Counted from the stretch's first letter, positions 1-8,158 are shown. The stretch is 11,330 nucleotides of DNA from Syntrophorhabdaceae bacterium (GCA_026416315.1 JAOAFK010000106.1:1-11330), one strand, 5' to 3'. The notes: generated by a model not told the origin, from the sequence alone. Numbers and translations: made by a program.

Positions 1-61
1 TTTTTTAAAAGGTGTTTATTAACCAACAGATAACATATAAAATTGTAAATTTTTAGATATA

Positions 62-118
62 TTGACATTAGTTAGTTTACTTTTATTTGTGAAATTTTAT
101 TAAACTCAAAAAAGGAGG
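62..118 (+). promoter_or_regulatory. Possible promoter and strong Shine-Dalgarno site before the ABC substrate-binding protein gene
   Basis: A consensus -35 hexamer TTGACA lies at 62-67. The best -10 at 16 bp spacing is TATTTG (84-89), which matches only three positions, so the promoter is tentative. The ribosome binding site is unambiguous: AAAGGAGG at 111-118 ends 5 nt before the ATG at 124 and fixes that start. The rest of bases 1-123 is very AT-rich. The T-run at 1-6 could be the tail of an upstream terminator, but its hairpin would lie outside the window. Confidence 0.4.
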
Positions 119-123
119 TTATT

Positions 124-1398
124 ATGAAGAAAAGAAAGAGGTGGTGGATAGGTATTTTCTTTTTATTTGTCCTTATTTCGTTTTCTTTTTTATCTCCTGT
201 TGATGCAGCGGAGAAAACAGCTAAAAAACCAATTAAGATCGGTGTTATGTTTGTCATGTCAGGGCCTATGGGAGGCTATGGGAAACATGGAATGCAGGCA
301 GTCCAGATGGCAATAGATGAGATAAATGCCAAAGGAGGTATATTAGGTCGTAAACTTGAGGCCATTTTTGAAGACACAAAACTCCAGGCACCTGTAGCAA
401 CGGAGATAGCAAAAAGATTTATCCTAAAGGATAAAGTGGATTTTATAATAGGTCCTACATCGAGTGGTGTCGCTGTAGCCTTATCGAAGGTGGCAACAGA
501 ACATAAAAAGATACTCATTTTTACTCAGGCGGCTGCTGACTCTTTAACGGGTGAACTATTCAGTCGATACCAGTTTGCTACATTAAGCAGTGCCATGATG
601 CACTCAAGGGCAGGTGCATATTATATGGCATCCAAACCATATAAACGATGGATGTGTATAGGTCCAAACTACAACTATGGCTGGGATTCATGGGCACAGT
701 TCAAGGCAAAACTAAAAGAACTAAGACCTGATGTGGAATTCATAGGTGAATTATGGCCTAAACTTATGGAAAAAGATTATACCCCATTTATTCAGAAAAT
801 ATTAGAGGCAAAACCTGATGCAGTATGGTCACCTCTGTGGGGAATGGATGCAGTGAATTTTATAAGACAAGGACTACCTCTCGGTCTTTTTAAAGAAATA
901 AAATTTGCATTCCCTGATGGAGCTGCCCTCGAGACATTAATGCCCCTTGGCAAGGATATGCCTGATGGGATATACGTAGCAGCCCGTTACTTCTTCCTTA
1001 CCCCTGATACAGAGATGAATAAACAATTTGTTAAGAACTATATGGAACGATTCAAAGATTATCCTGATTATATGGCAGCTGAGACATATGCGGGTGTATA
1101 TTTTATTAAAGCAATGATAGAGCGGGCAAAAACTTTAAACACAGAAAAGCTCATCGATGCCGTTGAGAGAGAACCCCTTGCTTGGGAAACACCTGAAGGT
1201 TGGAAGATCATGAGAAAAGAAGACCATGCAGTTGTAGAAGATGTAGTTTGGGGAGAAACAGTGTATAGCGAAAAATACGGTTTTGCCATACTAAAAAATA
1301 TGGAATCAATACAGGCAGAACAGATTTGCAGGACACCCGAAGAACTGAAGGCTGTTCGTGCCAATTATGAGAAGAGATTAAAGGAAAAGAAACAATAA
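124..1398 (+). CDS. ABC transporter substrate-binding protein, branched-chain amino acid (LivK/Peripla_BP_6) type
   Basis: Periplasmic ligand-binding protein of the type I fold that delivers amino acids, aromatic acids or similar small acids to a Liv-type ABC importer. The 424-residue product starts with a classical signal peptide: basic KKRKR, a hydrophobic stretch at about residues 8-24, and likely cleavage after VDA near residue 28. The mature protein opens with the family signature IKIGVMFVMSGPMGGYG, followed by AVQMAIDEINAKGGILGRKL and the second-strand region DKVDFIIGPTSSGVA. Length and layout match the family. No permease or ATPase genes follow; a strong terminator comes directly after, so it is an orphan binding protein unless partners lie upstream of the window. 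The ligand cannot be read from sequence. Such orphans are common in anaerobic proteobacteria, and aromatic or dicarboxylic acids are as plausible as leucine. Confidence 0.9.
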   Translation: MKKRKRWWIGIFFLFVLISFSFLSPVDAAEKTAKKPIKIGVMFVMSGPMGGYGKHGMQAVQMAIDEINAKGGILGRKLEAIFEDTKLQAPVATEIAKRFILKDKVDFIIGPTSSGVAVALSKVATEHKKILIFTQAAADSLTGELFSRYQFATLSSAMMHSRAGAYYMASKPYKRWMCIGPNYNYGWDSWAQFKAKLKELRPDVEFIGELWPKLMEKDYTPFIQKILEAKPDAVWSPLWGMDAVNFIRQGLPLGLFKEIKFAFPDGAALETLMPLGKDMPDGIYVAARYFFLTPDTEMNKQFVKNYMERFKDYPDYMAAETYAGVYFIKAMIERAKTLNTEKLIDAVEREPLAWETPEGWKIMRKEDHAVVEDVVWGETVYSEKYGFAILKNMESIQAEQICRTPEELKAVRANYEKRLKEKKQ

Positions 1399-1414
1399 AT
1401 TAGTGATTTTAACA

Positions 1415-1448
1415 TTTAAAGGCCTGGTATAAAAGCCAGGCCTTTAAA
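1415..1448 (+). terminator. Perfect hairpin terminator after the substrate-binding protein gene
   Basis: The arm at 1415-1427 (TTTAAAGGCCTGG) and the arm at 1436-1448 (CCAGGCCTTTAAA) pair perfectly over 13 bp around an 8-nt loop (TATAAAAG). It begins 16 nt after the stop codon. The A/T-rich ends of the arms supply a short T-tract on both strands, so it can act in either direction, though neither strand has a long U run. Confidence 0.8.
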
Positions 1449-1594
1449 ATACTAGCCTGATTCAACTTAAATAAAGCTCAATTCCATTACTGGCAGGGCA
1501 ACACAATACGAAAGATAATCCTTATCATCTCATCTACAATCTGCTATTGATTGAATACGGTATTGTCAAATGACATTTATATGGAATTTAAAAC

Positions 1595-1623
1595 TTGAAT
1601 AAGATGTCTTTATTTTTTACAAT
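1595..1623 (+). promoter_or_regulatory. Sigma70-type promoter predicted to make a leaderless mRNA for the NYN-domain gene
   Basis: TTGAAT (1595-1600) and TACAAT (1618-1623) are separated by exactly 17 bp, a near-ideal sigma70 arrangement. The expected transcription start is about 1629-1631, and the ATG is at 1632. That leaves no room for a Shine-Dalgarno site in the transcript. The GAGA at 1624-1627 would be upstream of the start of transcription. Confidence 0.55.
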
Positions 1624-1631
1624 GAGAAATC

Positions 1632-2132
1632 ATGGCTCATATAGTGATTGATGGTTACAACTATATTAACAGAATCAGACCTGCCGGTATGCACGATGGA
1701 ACTAACCTTGAGGTATTGAGAAAACATCTGCTTGAAAAACTCGTTTATTATAAAAAACAAAAACCAAACAGGATAACCGTTGTCTTTGATGCCTATAAAA
1801 GTTTTTCTCCCACAAGGCAAAGAGAAAACTATAAAGGCATAGATGTAATCTATACAAAAGAAAATGAAACAGCAGACGAGTTTATAATACAGTGGATACG
1901 AAAAAGACCATCAGGTTTAGTGGTTGTTAGCTCTGATAGGGCAATCCTTGATGAGGCAAAACAGTGCGGTATTGCCTTTATCACACCAACTAAAATGGAG
2001 GAGTTCATGCTGGGATATGAGACCGAAGATTACGATAGTGAGAACTTAAAAACGACAAAAAAGGGTAACCCGAAAAAACTGCCAAAGAAGATTAGAAAAG
2101 CCACAAAAATATTATCAAAAATAAAGATATAA
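1632..2132 (+). CDS. NYN/PIN-fold putative RNase, YacP (Rae1)-like
   Basis: A 166-residue protein of the NYN_YacP family, a PIN-like fold of metal-dependent RNases; the Bacillus member Rae1 cleaves mRNA on the ribosome. The acidic pattern of the fold is visible: VIDGYN near residues 5-10 (Asp7, Asn10), VVFDAY with Asp53, ETADE at 79-83, and SSDR with Asp102. The globular domain ends near residue 128. The last ~30 residues form a lysine-rich tail (15 or so Lys/Arg), plausible for RNA binding. The ATG at 1632 is chosen because the IDGYN strand must be at the N-terminus and a promoter abuts it. The gene is monocistronic and converges on pdxA. RNase activity is inferred from the family; the RNA target is unknown. 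Confidence 0.85.
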   Translation: MAHIVIDGYNYINRIRPAGMHDGTNLEVLRKHLLEKLVYYKKQKPNRITVVFDAYKSFSPTRQRENYKGIDVIYTKENETADEFIIQWIRKRPSGLVVVSSDRAILDEAKQCGIAFITPTKMEEFMLGYETEDYDSENLKTTKKGNPKKLPKKIRKATKILSKIKI

Positions 2133-2147
2133 AAAACTCTGAGTTTT
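2133..2147. terminator. Weak possible bidirectional terminator between convergent genes
   Basis: AAAACT (2133-2138) and AGTTTT (2142-2147) can form a 6-bp stem with a 3-nt loop, followed by A/T-rich sequence, in the 25-bp gap between the convergent NYN gene and pdxA. The stem is mostly A-T and may not terminate efficiently. It is listed because both transcription units must end here. Confidence 0.25.
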
Positions 2148-2157
2148 AAAATTTAAT

Positions 2158-3105
2158 TTATGAGAGTCTTTCCGCTACATTATACGCCTCTATAAACCCT
2201 TTAGGGTCTGCCATGCCCTTTCCTGCTATATCAAAACCAGTTCCATGCCCTGGAGAAGTCCTCACAAAAGGCAATCCCAGCGTTATATTTACCGTTCTAT
2301 TAAAATCTACTGTTTTAACAGGTATTAAACCCTGGTCATGGTACATGGCAACAAAGGCATCGCAGTCCACCCTATGAAATAAGGTATCTGCAGGAAATGG
2401 GCCTTCTACGCTAATACCTCCTTCCCTTGCTTCATCAATTGCCTTTTTTATTTCCTCTTCCTCATTTCCCATAATGCCCTGCTCTCCTGCATGAGGATTC
2501 AAACCGCATACCTTGATTTTCGGATTTTTTATACGAAAAAGATTCCTCAATGATTGATCTGTAATTTCTATACAGGAAAAAACATTCTCTTTTGTAATCA
2601 ATAAAGGCACGTCTTTCAGGGGTATGTGTATAGTAACAAGAGATACCTTCATATATCTGTTTGCCATCATCATAACATACTTTTTAGTGCTCGAAAAATC
2701 AGCCAGTATCTCTGTGTGTCCTGGAAAACCTATCCTTGCCTTTTTTATAGATGCCTTATTTATAGGACAGGTAACAATGGCATGTGCTTCGCCATTTTTA
2801 ATGATATGCAAGGCTTCCATGATATATTCATAAGATGCCTTTCCATAGTGGGATTTAGACACACCATATTCGATATCCTTTATTAAGCCCATATTTATAA
2901 ATTCTACATCACCCTTTTTACCCTCTTTAAATCCTTTAAAGGAAATCTTTTCTTTCAAATCCAGCCTTGATGCCATATCCTTTATTACAGATAGGTCTCC
3001 CACGATAACAGGTATGCTTTTTCTACCTATGTACCCCAGGGATTTACATATGATTTCCCCGCCAATACCCGCTGGGTCTCCCATTGTAATGACAATCCTT
3101 TTCAG
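2158..3105 (-). CDS. pdxA: 4-hydroxythreonine-4-phosphate dehydrogenase, likely CTG start
   Basis: NAD-dependent oxidation of 4-phosphohydroxy-L-threonine in the DXP-dependent pyridoxal phosphate pathway. Family signatures are present: MGDPAGIGGE, FPGHTEILA (substrate-binding His-Thr), and the three metal-binding histidines in TIHIPLKDV, GLNPHAGEQG and AMYHDQGLIPVK. The end, GMADPKGFIEAYNVA, is normal. The first ATG (3084) would begin at MGDPAG and delete the first beta strand. Extending in frame gives CTG-Lys-Arg-Ile-Val-Ile-Thr before MGDPAG, exactly the usual family N-terminus. The CTG at 3103-3105 overlaps the surA stop as CTGA, and GAGG (3113-3116) sits 7 nt upstream, so I place the start at CTG (315 aa). 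ATG 3084 has a worse-spaced ribosome site but cannot be excluded. surA-pdxA adjacency is also known in enterobacteria. Confidence 0.93.
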   Translation of the reverse strand: MKRIVITMGDPAGIGGEIICKSLGYIGRKSIPVIVGDLSVIKDMASRLDLKEKISFKGFKEGKKGDVEFINMGLIKDIEYGVSKSHYGKASYEYIMEALHIIKNGEAHAIVTCPINKASIKKARIGFPGHTEILADFSSTKKYVMMMANRYMKVSLVTIHIPLKDVPLLITKENVFSCIEITDQSLRNLFRIKNPKIKVCGLNPHAGEQGIMGNEEEEIKKAIDEAREGGISVEGPFPADTLFHRVDCDAFVAMYHDQGLIPVKTVDFNRTVNITLGLPFVRTSPGHGTGFDIAGKGMADPKGFIEAYNVAERLS

Positions 3106-4031
3106 ATCTTAACCTCGATATAGGATGATTTTCTCAATTTTTCAATAAACTCTCTATATCTCTTTTCCGATTCAATTTGTACAATCCTTTCGTGGATCTT
3201 TGACTTTACCTGTTCATAAGGGATCATCTCACCTTTTTTCTCTTCCACGAGTTTCAATATGTGAAAACCGTATTCTGTTTTTATCACATGGGTATATGTG
3301 CCTGGCATTATAACCTTCAAGGCTTCTCTTAATTCTGGAATGAGGTCTTCTTTTTTTATATACCCTAAATCGCCGCCTTGATTTGATGTGGGGTCATCTG
3401 AGAATTCCCTTGCGAGGTCTTCAAATGACTTACCCTCCTGTAGAAGATTGTAAACATTTAATGCAATCTTGTTTGCATCCTTTTTTTCATTTGATATAAA
3501 TATGTGTTTGAGCCTATATTCGTCTTCCCTGAATTCATCTGAATGTGTATCATAATATTTTTTCAACATCTCTTCTGTAACAAGAATTTCAGAAGAGATG
3601 ACCCTTCCAATAACGCGGTTTCTCAGTTGGTTTGATTTTATTCCATTAAAAAAATCTTCATAACTTATGTTTTCCCTTTTAAGCTGTTCTCTAAGCTGGC
3701 TATCTGTAATAAGATGCTGTTTTTTTATACCTTCTATTATCATCTCCACATCTTTATCTGTTACTTCTATCTTCAATTTTTTTGCCTGTTGTCTGATGAG
3801 TAAATCATCTATAAAGACATCTAACTTTTCTTTAAGTTTGATGTTTCTGAAATATTCATTTATGGATACATATTTTCCATGTTTTTCCACATGAACATAT
3901 TTTTCAAGGTCTTTCAATGTAATAATATCATCATTAACGATTGCTACTATCCTGTCAACAATCTCGGAAAAAGAAACGGCTGGAAAAAAGAATAGACAGA
4001 AAACAGAAAAAATTACAAAATATCTTTTCAT
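3102..4031 (-). CDS. surA: SurA-like periplasmic chaperone / peptidyl-prolyl isomerase
   Basis: Periplasmic chaperone that helps outer-membrane proteins fold. The 309-residue product has a signal peptide at residues 1-22 (hydrophobic core, cut near VSFS), then the SurA_N opening EIVDRIVAIVNDDIITLKDLE, a helical chaperone region to about residue 165, and one parvulin (PpiC) domain at about 172-265, with RLKHIFIS, FEDLAREFSDDP, GGDLGYI and YGFHILKL. E. coli SurA (428 aa) has two parvulin domains; this one has one. A final helix (about 270-300) matches the C-terminal SurA helix that packs on the N-domain. The start overlaps the upstream lipoprotein stop as ATGA (4028-4031) and has no clear Shine-Dalgarno site, so translation is probably coupled. 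Isomerase activity is inferred. Confidence 0.88.
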   Translation of the reverse strand: MKRYFVIFSVFCLFFFPAVSFSEIVDRIVAIVNDDIITLKDLEKYVHVEKHGKYVSINEYFRNIKLKEKLDVFIDDLLIRQQAKKLKIEVTDKDVEMIIEGIKKQHLITDSQLREQLKRENISYEDFFNGIKSNQLRNRVIGRVISSEILVTEEMLKKYYDTHSDEFREDEYRLKHIFISNEKKDANKIALNVYNLLQEGKSFEDLAREFSDDPTSNQGGDLGYIKKEDLIPELREALKVIMPGTYTHVIKTEYGFHILKLVEEKKGEMIPYEQVKSKIHERIVQIESEKRYREFIEKLRKSSYIEVKI

Positions 4032-4933
4032 TTTTTGGGTTCAGACTGCGGTGTTTTTTCTCTAACTTCTACCTTTTCATTTTTTTCTGTTGTTTTCTGG
4101 GCCTCGTCCTTTAATAGATCTTCATTTATAGTAATTTTTGCAGTGCTTTTTAGATTTGTAATATATTTCTCAAGGGCCTGAGTCTGTTTTTCCTGGGCTA
4201 TCTTCTGTTTTATAAAATCTTTTACCTCTTCAAAAGGCACATAGGATGGAGGTCTTATACCTTCTAATTTTATTATATGATAACCAAATTTTGTTTTGAC
4301 TATATCACTTACCTGCCCCACCTTTGTTAGTTTAAAAGCTGCTGCTTCATACTCAGGCAACAGTGTTCCCTTTGGATGAAATCCTATCTCTCCACCGTTC
4401 GCCTTTGCGCTGGGGTCAATAGAGTATCTTTTTGCAAGCTCTGCAAAATCTTCACCTTTTGCTATCTTTTCCTTGATCTGTCTTGCCTCTTCTGCTGTAT
4501 TTAAAAGTATATGTCTCGTATTTATTTCCCTCTCTCTCTTAAAGGACTCCTTATTTTTCTCATAATATTCCTTTAGATCTGCCTCAGTTATCTGGGCATC
4601 TACATTGATCTTTTTCTTCAAAAGTGACTCGATGAGGAGTTGTTCTTTTATCTCTTTTAGTCTCTCCTGGAAATCAGCTTCTTTTTCGATGTTTTCTTTT
4701 TTGGCCTCCTTAAGGAGCAACTTTTTCATTATAATCTTTTCAAGATAATTTTTCTTACCCGTCTGGGTAGCCACCATCATCTTCATATTGATGGGTATCT
4801 TATCCAGTTCTTTATTAAATTCATTGATGGTGATCTTTTCATCATCTATTGTGGCAAGTACCTTGCTATTGTCTGTTTTTGCACAACCAAACATAATAAA
4901 AGATATGAACATAAAAATAATAAACTTTTTCAT
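4028..4933 (-). CDS. PpiC-type peptidyl-prolyl isomerase lipoprotein (PrsA/SurA-like foldase)
   Basis: A 301-residue envelope foldase. The N-terminus has a hydrophobic stretch ending in MFGC-AK, a slightly atypical lipobox (Met at -3, Phe at -2) with Cys17 as the likely lipidated residue. A SurA_N-like start (VLATIDDEKITINEFNKEL) and a long helical region lead into a parvulin domain at about 136-226, with RHILLNT, FAELAKRYSIDP, GGEIGF and FGYHIIKLEG. The last ~30 residues are a charged, low-complexity Lys/Glu tail. A TTG three bases further upstream would add one residue, but AAGGAG leaves only 3 nt to it and a proper 6 nt to the ATG at 4933, so I use ATG. It follows mfd by 37 nt and overlaps surA by 4 nt, giving a two-foldase pair. 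Confidence 0.87.
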   Translation of the reverse strand: MKKFIIFMFISFIMFGCAKTDNSKVLATIDDEKITINEFNKELDKIPINMKMMVATQTGKKNYLEKIIMKKLLLKEAKKENIEKEADFQERLKEIKEQLLIESLLKKKINVDAQITEADLKEYYEKNKESFKREREINTRHILLNTAEEARQIKEKIAKGEDFAELAKRYSIDPSAKANGGEIGFHPKGTLLPEYEAAAFKLTKVGQVSDIVKTKFGYHIIKLEGIRPPSYVPFEEVKDFIKQKIAQEKQTQALEKYITNLKSTAKITINEDLLKDEAQKTTEKNEKVEVREKTPQSEPKK

Positions 4934-4964
4934 CAATGGCTCCTTTTTTGTTTTAATATCCTGT

Positions 4965-4994
4965 TTTATATCATACAGAAATAATTTGCAGCAA
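4965..4994 (-). promoter_or_regulatory. Possible internal promoter before the PpiC lipoprotein-surA-pdxA genes
   Basis: On the minus strand an extended -10, TGA-TATAAA (TATAAA at 4965-4970, TGA being the mfd stop codon at 4971-4973), lies 18 bp from TTGCTG (4989-4994). The expected start near 4958 would give a leader of about 25 nt that includes the AAGGAG ribosome site. The -35 is poor. It could let the foldase genes be expressed separately from mfd. Confidence 0.35.
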
Positions 4995-7900
4995 TAAATT
5001 TCTTATATCATTCATGAGTTCTTTGCCTTTAACATGGCTTTTCATTACCAGTCGATTGTCCGACATGATCTTTATATTATTTTTACTGCCTTTAATGAGC
5101 CTAAATAGTTTTTCTGTATCCACCGGAGTCTTATCACTCCCATAGATTATAACCATCCCATTTGAATGTTCAACCTTTCTAATCTTCAAATTAGACAAAA
5201 ATATTTTAAATTTTATAACCTCAAATAGATTTCTAACTGCATCGGGTACCTCGCCGTATCTGTCCCTAATCTCCTCTGACAGATCAAGAAGCTCTTCTTC
5301 ATGGGATACCTTGGATAGTCTCTTATAAATAAGGAGTTTTTGTGATGGGTCTTCAATATAGCTATCAGGGATATATGCCTCAACAGGTATATTTATCTGA
5401 GTTATTACCTCTTCCTCTTTAATCTCTTCTCTGCCTTTAAGTTCACGCACTGCCTCTTCAAGCATCCTGCAGTATAGCTCAAAACCTATAAGGTTTATAT
5501 TGCCTGACTGCTCATGTCCTAAAAGATTTCCTGCACCCCTTATCTCGAGGTCATAATTTGCAATCTGAAATCCCGAACCGAGGGCAGTTAATTCTTCCAT
5601 GATCTTCAATCGCAATGCAGCATCCTTTGTTAGGTTCATGTCCTTCGGAACGAGAAGATATGCATAGGCCTGTCTGACACCTCTACCTACACGACCCCTC
5701 AACTGATACAAATCCGCAAGGCCTAACCTATGGGCATTATTTATAAAAATCGTATTTGCATTTGTGATATCCAGTCCTGATTCTATAATATTTGTGGACA
5801 AAAGGAGGTCATATTTCCTATCAATAAAGTCGAGCATGATCTTTTCAAGCTGCCTTCCAGGCATCTTCCCGTGTGCCACGGCAATCTTCATGTCAGGAAT
5901 CAGCTTATGAAGATAATCATATACTACCCCTATATTGTGGATAAAATTATGCATAAAAAATACCTGTCCGCCCCTTTGGAGTTCCTGCATAATACCCTTC
6001 TTAATATGCTCGTCTTTAAATCTCACTACATATGTTTTTATTGCAAGTCTATCAAGGGGCGGAGTATCTATAATACTTAAATCCCGTAATCCCATTGTTG
6101 CCATATAGAGGGTTCTCGGAATGGGTGTTGCACTGAGGGTCAACACATCTATATTCTTTTTTAAGATTTTTAATTTTTCCTTGTGCTTCACACCAAACCT
6201 GTGCTCTTCGTCTATAATAAGCAATCCGAGATCTTTAAAAACCACATCATCCTGTAAAATCCTGTGAGTACCAATGATGATGTCTATTTTTCCCTTTTTA
6301 AGGGCATTAAGAATCTCTTTCTGTTGTATATCTGTTCTGAATCTACTTAACACCTCTATATTTATAGGATAATCCTTGAATCTATCTGTAAATGTTCTAT
6401 AATGCTGTTGAGCGAGAATGGTTGTGGGAACAAGTACAGCCACCTGTTTGTTATCCATAACAACCTTAAAAGAGGCCCTCAGGGCCACCTCTGTCTTTCC
6501 GAATCCCACATCACCACAAACTATCCTGTCCATAGGTTTTGAACTTTTCAGATCTTCTAAAACTTCCTCTATTGCCCTTGCCTGACCCTCTGTCTCTTCA
6601 TATTCAAATCTCGATTCCATCTCCCTGTATAATTCATCCTCAGGTGAATATGAATAACCCTCTGCAAGCTCTCTTGCAGCATAAACCTCTATCAATTCCT
6701 TTGCTATATTCTCCACATACCTTTTTACCCGCGATTTTGTGTTTTTCCAGTAGTTTGTCCCGAGTTTGTCTATTTTTGGTTTATGCTTTTCTCCCCCAAT
6801 ATATTTCTGAACAAGATAGAGGTTATCAATGGGCACATACAGTTTATCTCCATCCTGATATTCTATAAGAATAAAATCCTTTGTAATATTGTCAATGGTC
6901 AATTTTTCTATGCCCTTATATATACCTATACCGTGATCAACATGGACAACCCATTCACCGATTTTTAAGTCTTTAAAGGAATTTAAAAATTCGTCAATTG
7001 TTACTGATTGTCTTTTTACGACCCTTTTCTTTGGTCCCACAATATCTTCTTCTGTGAGGACTACTATGTCATCTGTCTTAAATCCCCTTCTCAATGGACC
7101 TATAACAATACCCTTTTCTTTTCTTTCAGTTTTGAAAGGTTCTTTAATAATAGGTAGGAATACATCGTAGTGTTCAAAGATTGCCTTCAATCTCTCTGCC
7201 TGTTTTTGATTATTTGCAAAAAGATAAATGTATCGGTAATTCTGCCAGTCTTTTTTTATACGCTCTGAGATGATATGGAATATCTCGGTTTTTCTCCTCT
7301 CAAAAATATGCTTTAAATCATCATTTGACATAGCAGAAACTACAATGCCTTCGTCATCGCCTTTTATCCCTGAAATATCAATATTAAGACCTTCTCTTAA
7401 TATGCTCACAAATTTTTCTAAAAATGCTTCCTGAGCTTCAATAGATTTAATCGTCTGAACAATAGAATTTATCCCATTATGAACAAAGACCATCCCTTCA
7501 TCTAAATAATCAAGTATTGTGCCTTCTTTTCTGTCCACCTTAACTGTTGGTATATCAATATTTTCTATTTCTCTTTTTGACCTCTGTGTTAGAGGGTCAA
7601 AAAAACGAATTGAATAGACTTCGTCACCAAGAAACTCTATTCTTACAGGTGACGATGAAGACGGTGGAAAAATATCTATAATGCTACCCCTTTTGGCATA
7701 TTCACCACCCTCTCTCACAAGGGGCACAGGTTCATATCCATTTTTATCAAGAAAACCTATTAACTCTTCCTGATAGATAGTATCACCGATGGAGATGGTC
7801 ATTGAACTGCCTTTTATAAAAGATTTGTCTGCAAGGATATGGGTTATGCCATTGTATGGGAAAAGACCTATGAAATCATCATCATCAACGAGATGCTTTA

Positions 7901-8144
7901 GAAATCCTATCCTTTTTAATTCATCATCCTTTTCAAATACTTTGTCTGTAAATAGAGGAAATAGATGACACTGTCTTTTTGAAAAAAATTCCATCTCTTC
8001 CTTTAAAAGAAGTGCCTCATCTTCTTGGTCATAAAAAAAGATTATTTTTCTCTTAATCCTTGAAATAAAAAAAGAAATATATGAATTAATCTTGCCGATG
8101 ATATAAATAAAACCTTTATTAGGAAAATCAGGGGTATTTTCCAT
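4971..8144 (-). CDS. mfd: Transcription-repair coupling factor Mfd
   Basis: ATP-driven DNA translocase that removes RNA polymerase stalled at lesions and recruits UvrA. The 1057-residue protein shows the full domain order: a UvrB-homologous N-terminal region (about 1-330, including AKRGSIIDIFPPSS and RIEFLGDEVYSIRFFD), the RNA-polymerase-interacting domain (about 395-460, starting GEWVVHVDHGIGIYKGIEKL), then the RecG-like motor. The motor has Walker A GDVGFGKTE at 544-552, DEEH at 645-648, SATPIPRT at 671-678, QLRGRVGRG at 814-822 and the TRG motif with EIRGAGNLLGHEQSG near 867-881. The C-terminal TRCF domain is at about 915-1020. It is about 90 residues shorter than E. coli Mfd (1148), mostly at the N-terminus and linkers, with no catalytic loss. 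No good ribosome site precedes the ATG; it follows the transglycosylase stop by 14 nt, so coupling is likely. Confidence 0.97.
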   Translation of the reverse strand: MENTPDFPNKGFIYIIGKINSYISFFISRIKRKIIFFYDQEDEALLLKEEMEFFSKRQCHLFPLFTDKVFEKDDELKRIGFLKHLVDDDDFIGLFPYNGITHILADKSFIKGSSMTISIGDTIYQEELIGFLDKNGYEPVPLVREGGEYAKRGSIIDIFPPSSSSPVRIEFLGDEVYSIRFFDPLTQRSKREIENIDIPTVKVDRKEGTILDYLDEGMVFVHNGINSIVQTIKSIEAQEAFLEKFVSILREGLNIDISGIKGDDEGIVVSAMSNDDLKHIFERRKTEIFHIISERIKKDWQNYRYIYLFANNQKQAERLKAIFEHYDVFLPIIKEPFKTERKEKGIVIGPLRRGFKTDDIVVLTEEDIVGPKKRVVKRQSVTIDEFLNSFKDLKIGEWVVHVDHGIGIYKGIEKLTIDNITKDFILIEYQDGDKLYVPIDNLYLVQKYIGGEKHKPKIDKLGTNYWKNTKSRVKRYVENIAKELIEVYAARELAEGYSYSPEDELYREMESRFEYEETEGQARAIEEVLEDLKSSKPMDRIVCGDVGFGKTEVALRASFKVVMDNKQVAVLVPTTILAQQHYRTFTDRFKDYPINIEVLSRFRTDIQQKEILNALKKGKIDIIIGTHRILQDDVVFKDLGLLIIDEEHRFGVKHKEKLKILKKNIDVLTLSATPIPRTLYMATMGLRDLSIIDTPPLDRLAIKTYVVRFKDEHIKKGIMQELQRGGQVFFMHNFIHNIGVVYDYLHKLIPDMKIAVAHGKMPGRQLEKIMLDFIDRKYDLLLSTNIIESGLDITNANTIFINNAHRLGLADLYQLRGRVGRGVRQAYAYLLVPKDMNLTKDAALRLKIMEELTALGSGFQIANYDLEIRGAGNLLGHEQSGNINLIGFELYCRMLEEAVRELKGREEIKEEEVITQINIPVEAYIPDSYIEDPSQKLLIYKRLSKVSHEEELLDLSEEIRDRYGEVPDAVRNLFEVIKFKIFLSNLKIRKVEHSNGMVIIYGSDKTPVDTEKLFRLIKGSKNNIKIMSDNRLVMKSHVKGKELMNDIRNLLLQIISV

Positions 8145-8158
8145 GTAATTAAAATGCT

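Larger units (their letters stand above)
1399..1631. other. Intergenic region with terminator, small dyads and a promoter
   Basis: This 233-bp gap holds the terminator at 1415-1448 and the promoter at 1595-1623. Between them are two short dyads that could be operators: GATAA-TCC-TTATC at 1514-1526 and TGTCA-AA-TGACA at 1564-1575. I see no convincing ORF or RNA gene here. The dyads are short enough to be chance. Confidence 0.4.

Noticed and set aside
1068..1364. 98-codon minus-strand ORF inside the substrate-binding protein gene
   Set aside because: It is antisense to a clearly conserved protein, has a low-complexity Ser/Thr/Phe composition and no recognisable motif.
1564..1575. TGTCA-AA-TGACA dyad as a regulator operator
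   Set aside because: Half-sites are only 5 bp and no matching copy or known regulator was seen nearby, so chance is likely.
3082..3084. ATG at 3084 as the pdxA start
   Set aside because: It would remove the conserved KRIVIT strand; the in-frame CTG at 3105 restores it and has better ribosome-site spacing. Kept as an alternative only.
4934..4936. TTG start for the PpiC lipoprotein, one codon upstream of the ATG
   Set aside because: The AAGGAG site would be only 3 nt away; the ATG at 4933 has proper 6-nt spacing.
6539..6868. 109-codon plus-strand ORF inside mfd
   Set aside because: It is antisense to the Mfd RNA-polymerase-interacting and motor region, Leu/Pro/Ser rich, without family resemblance.
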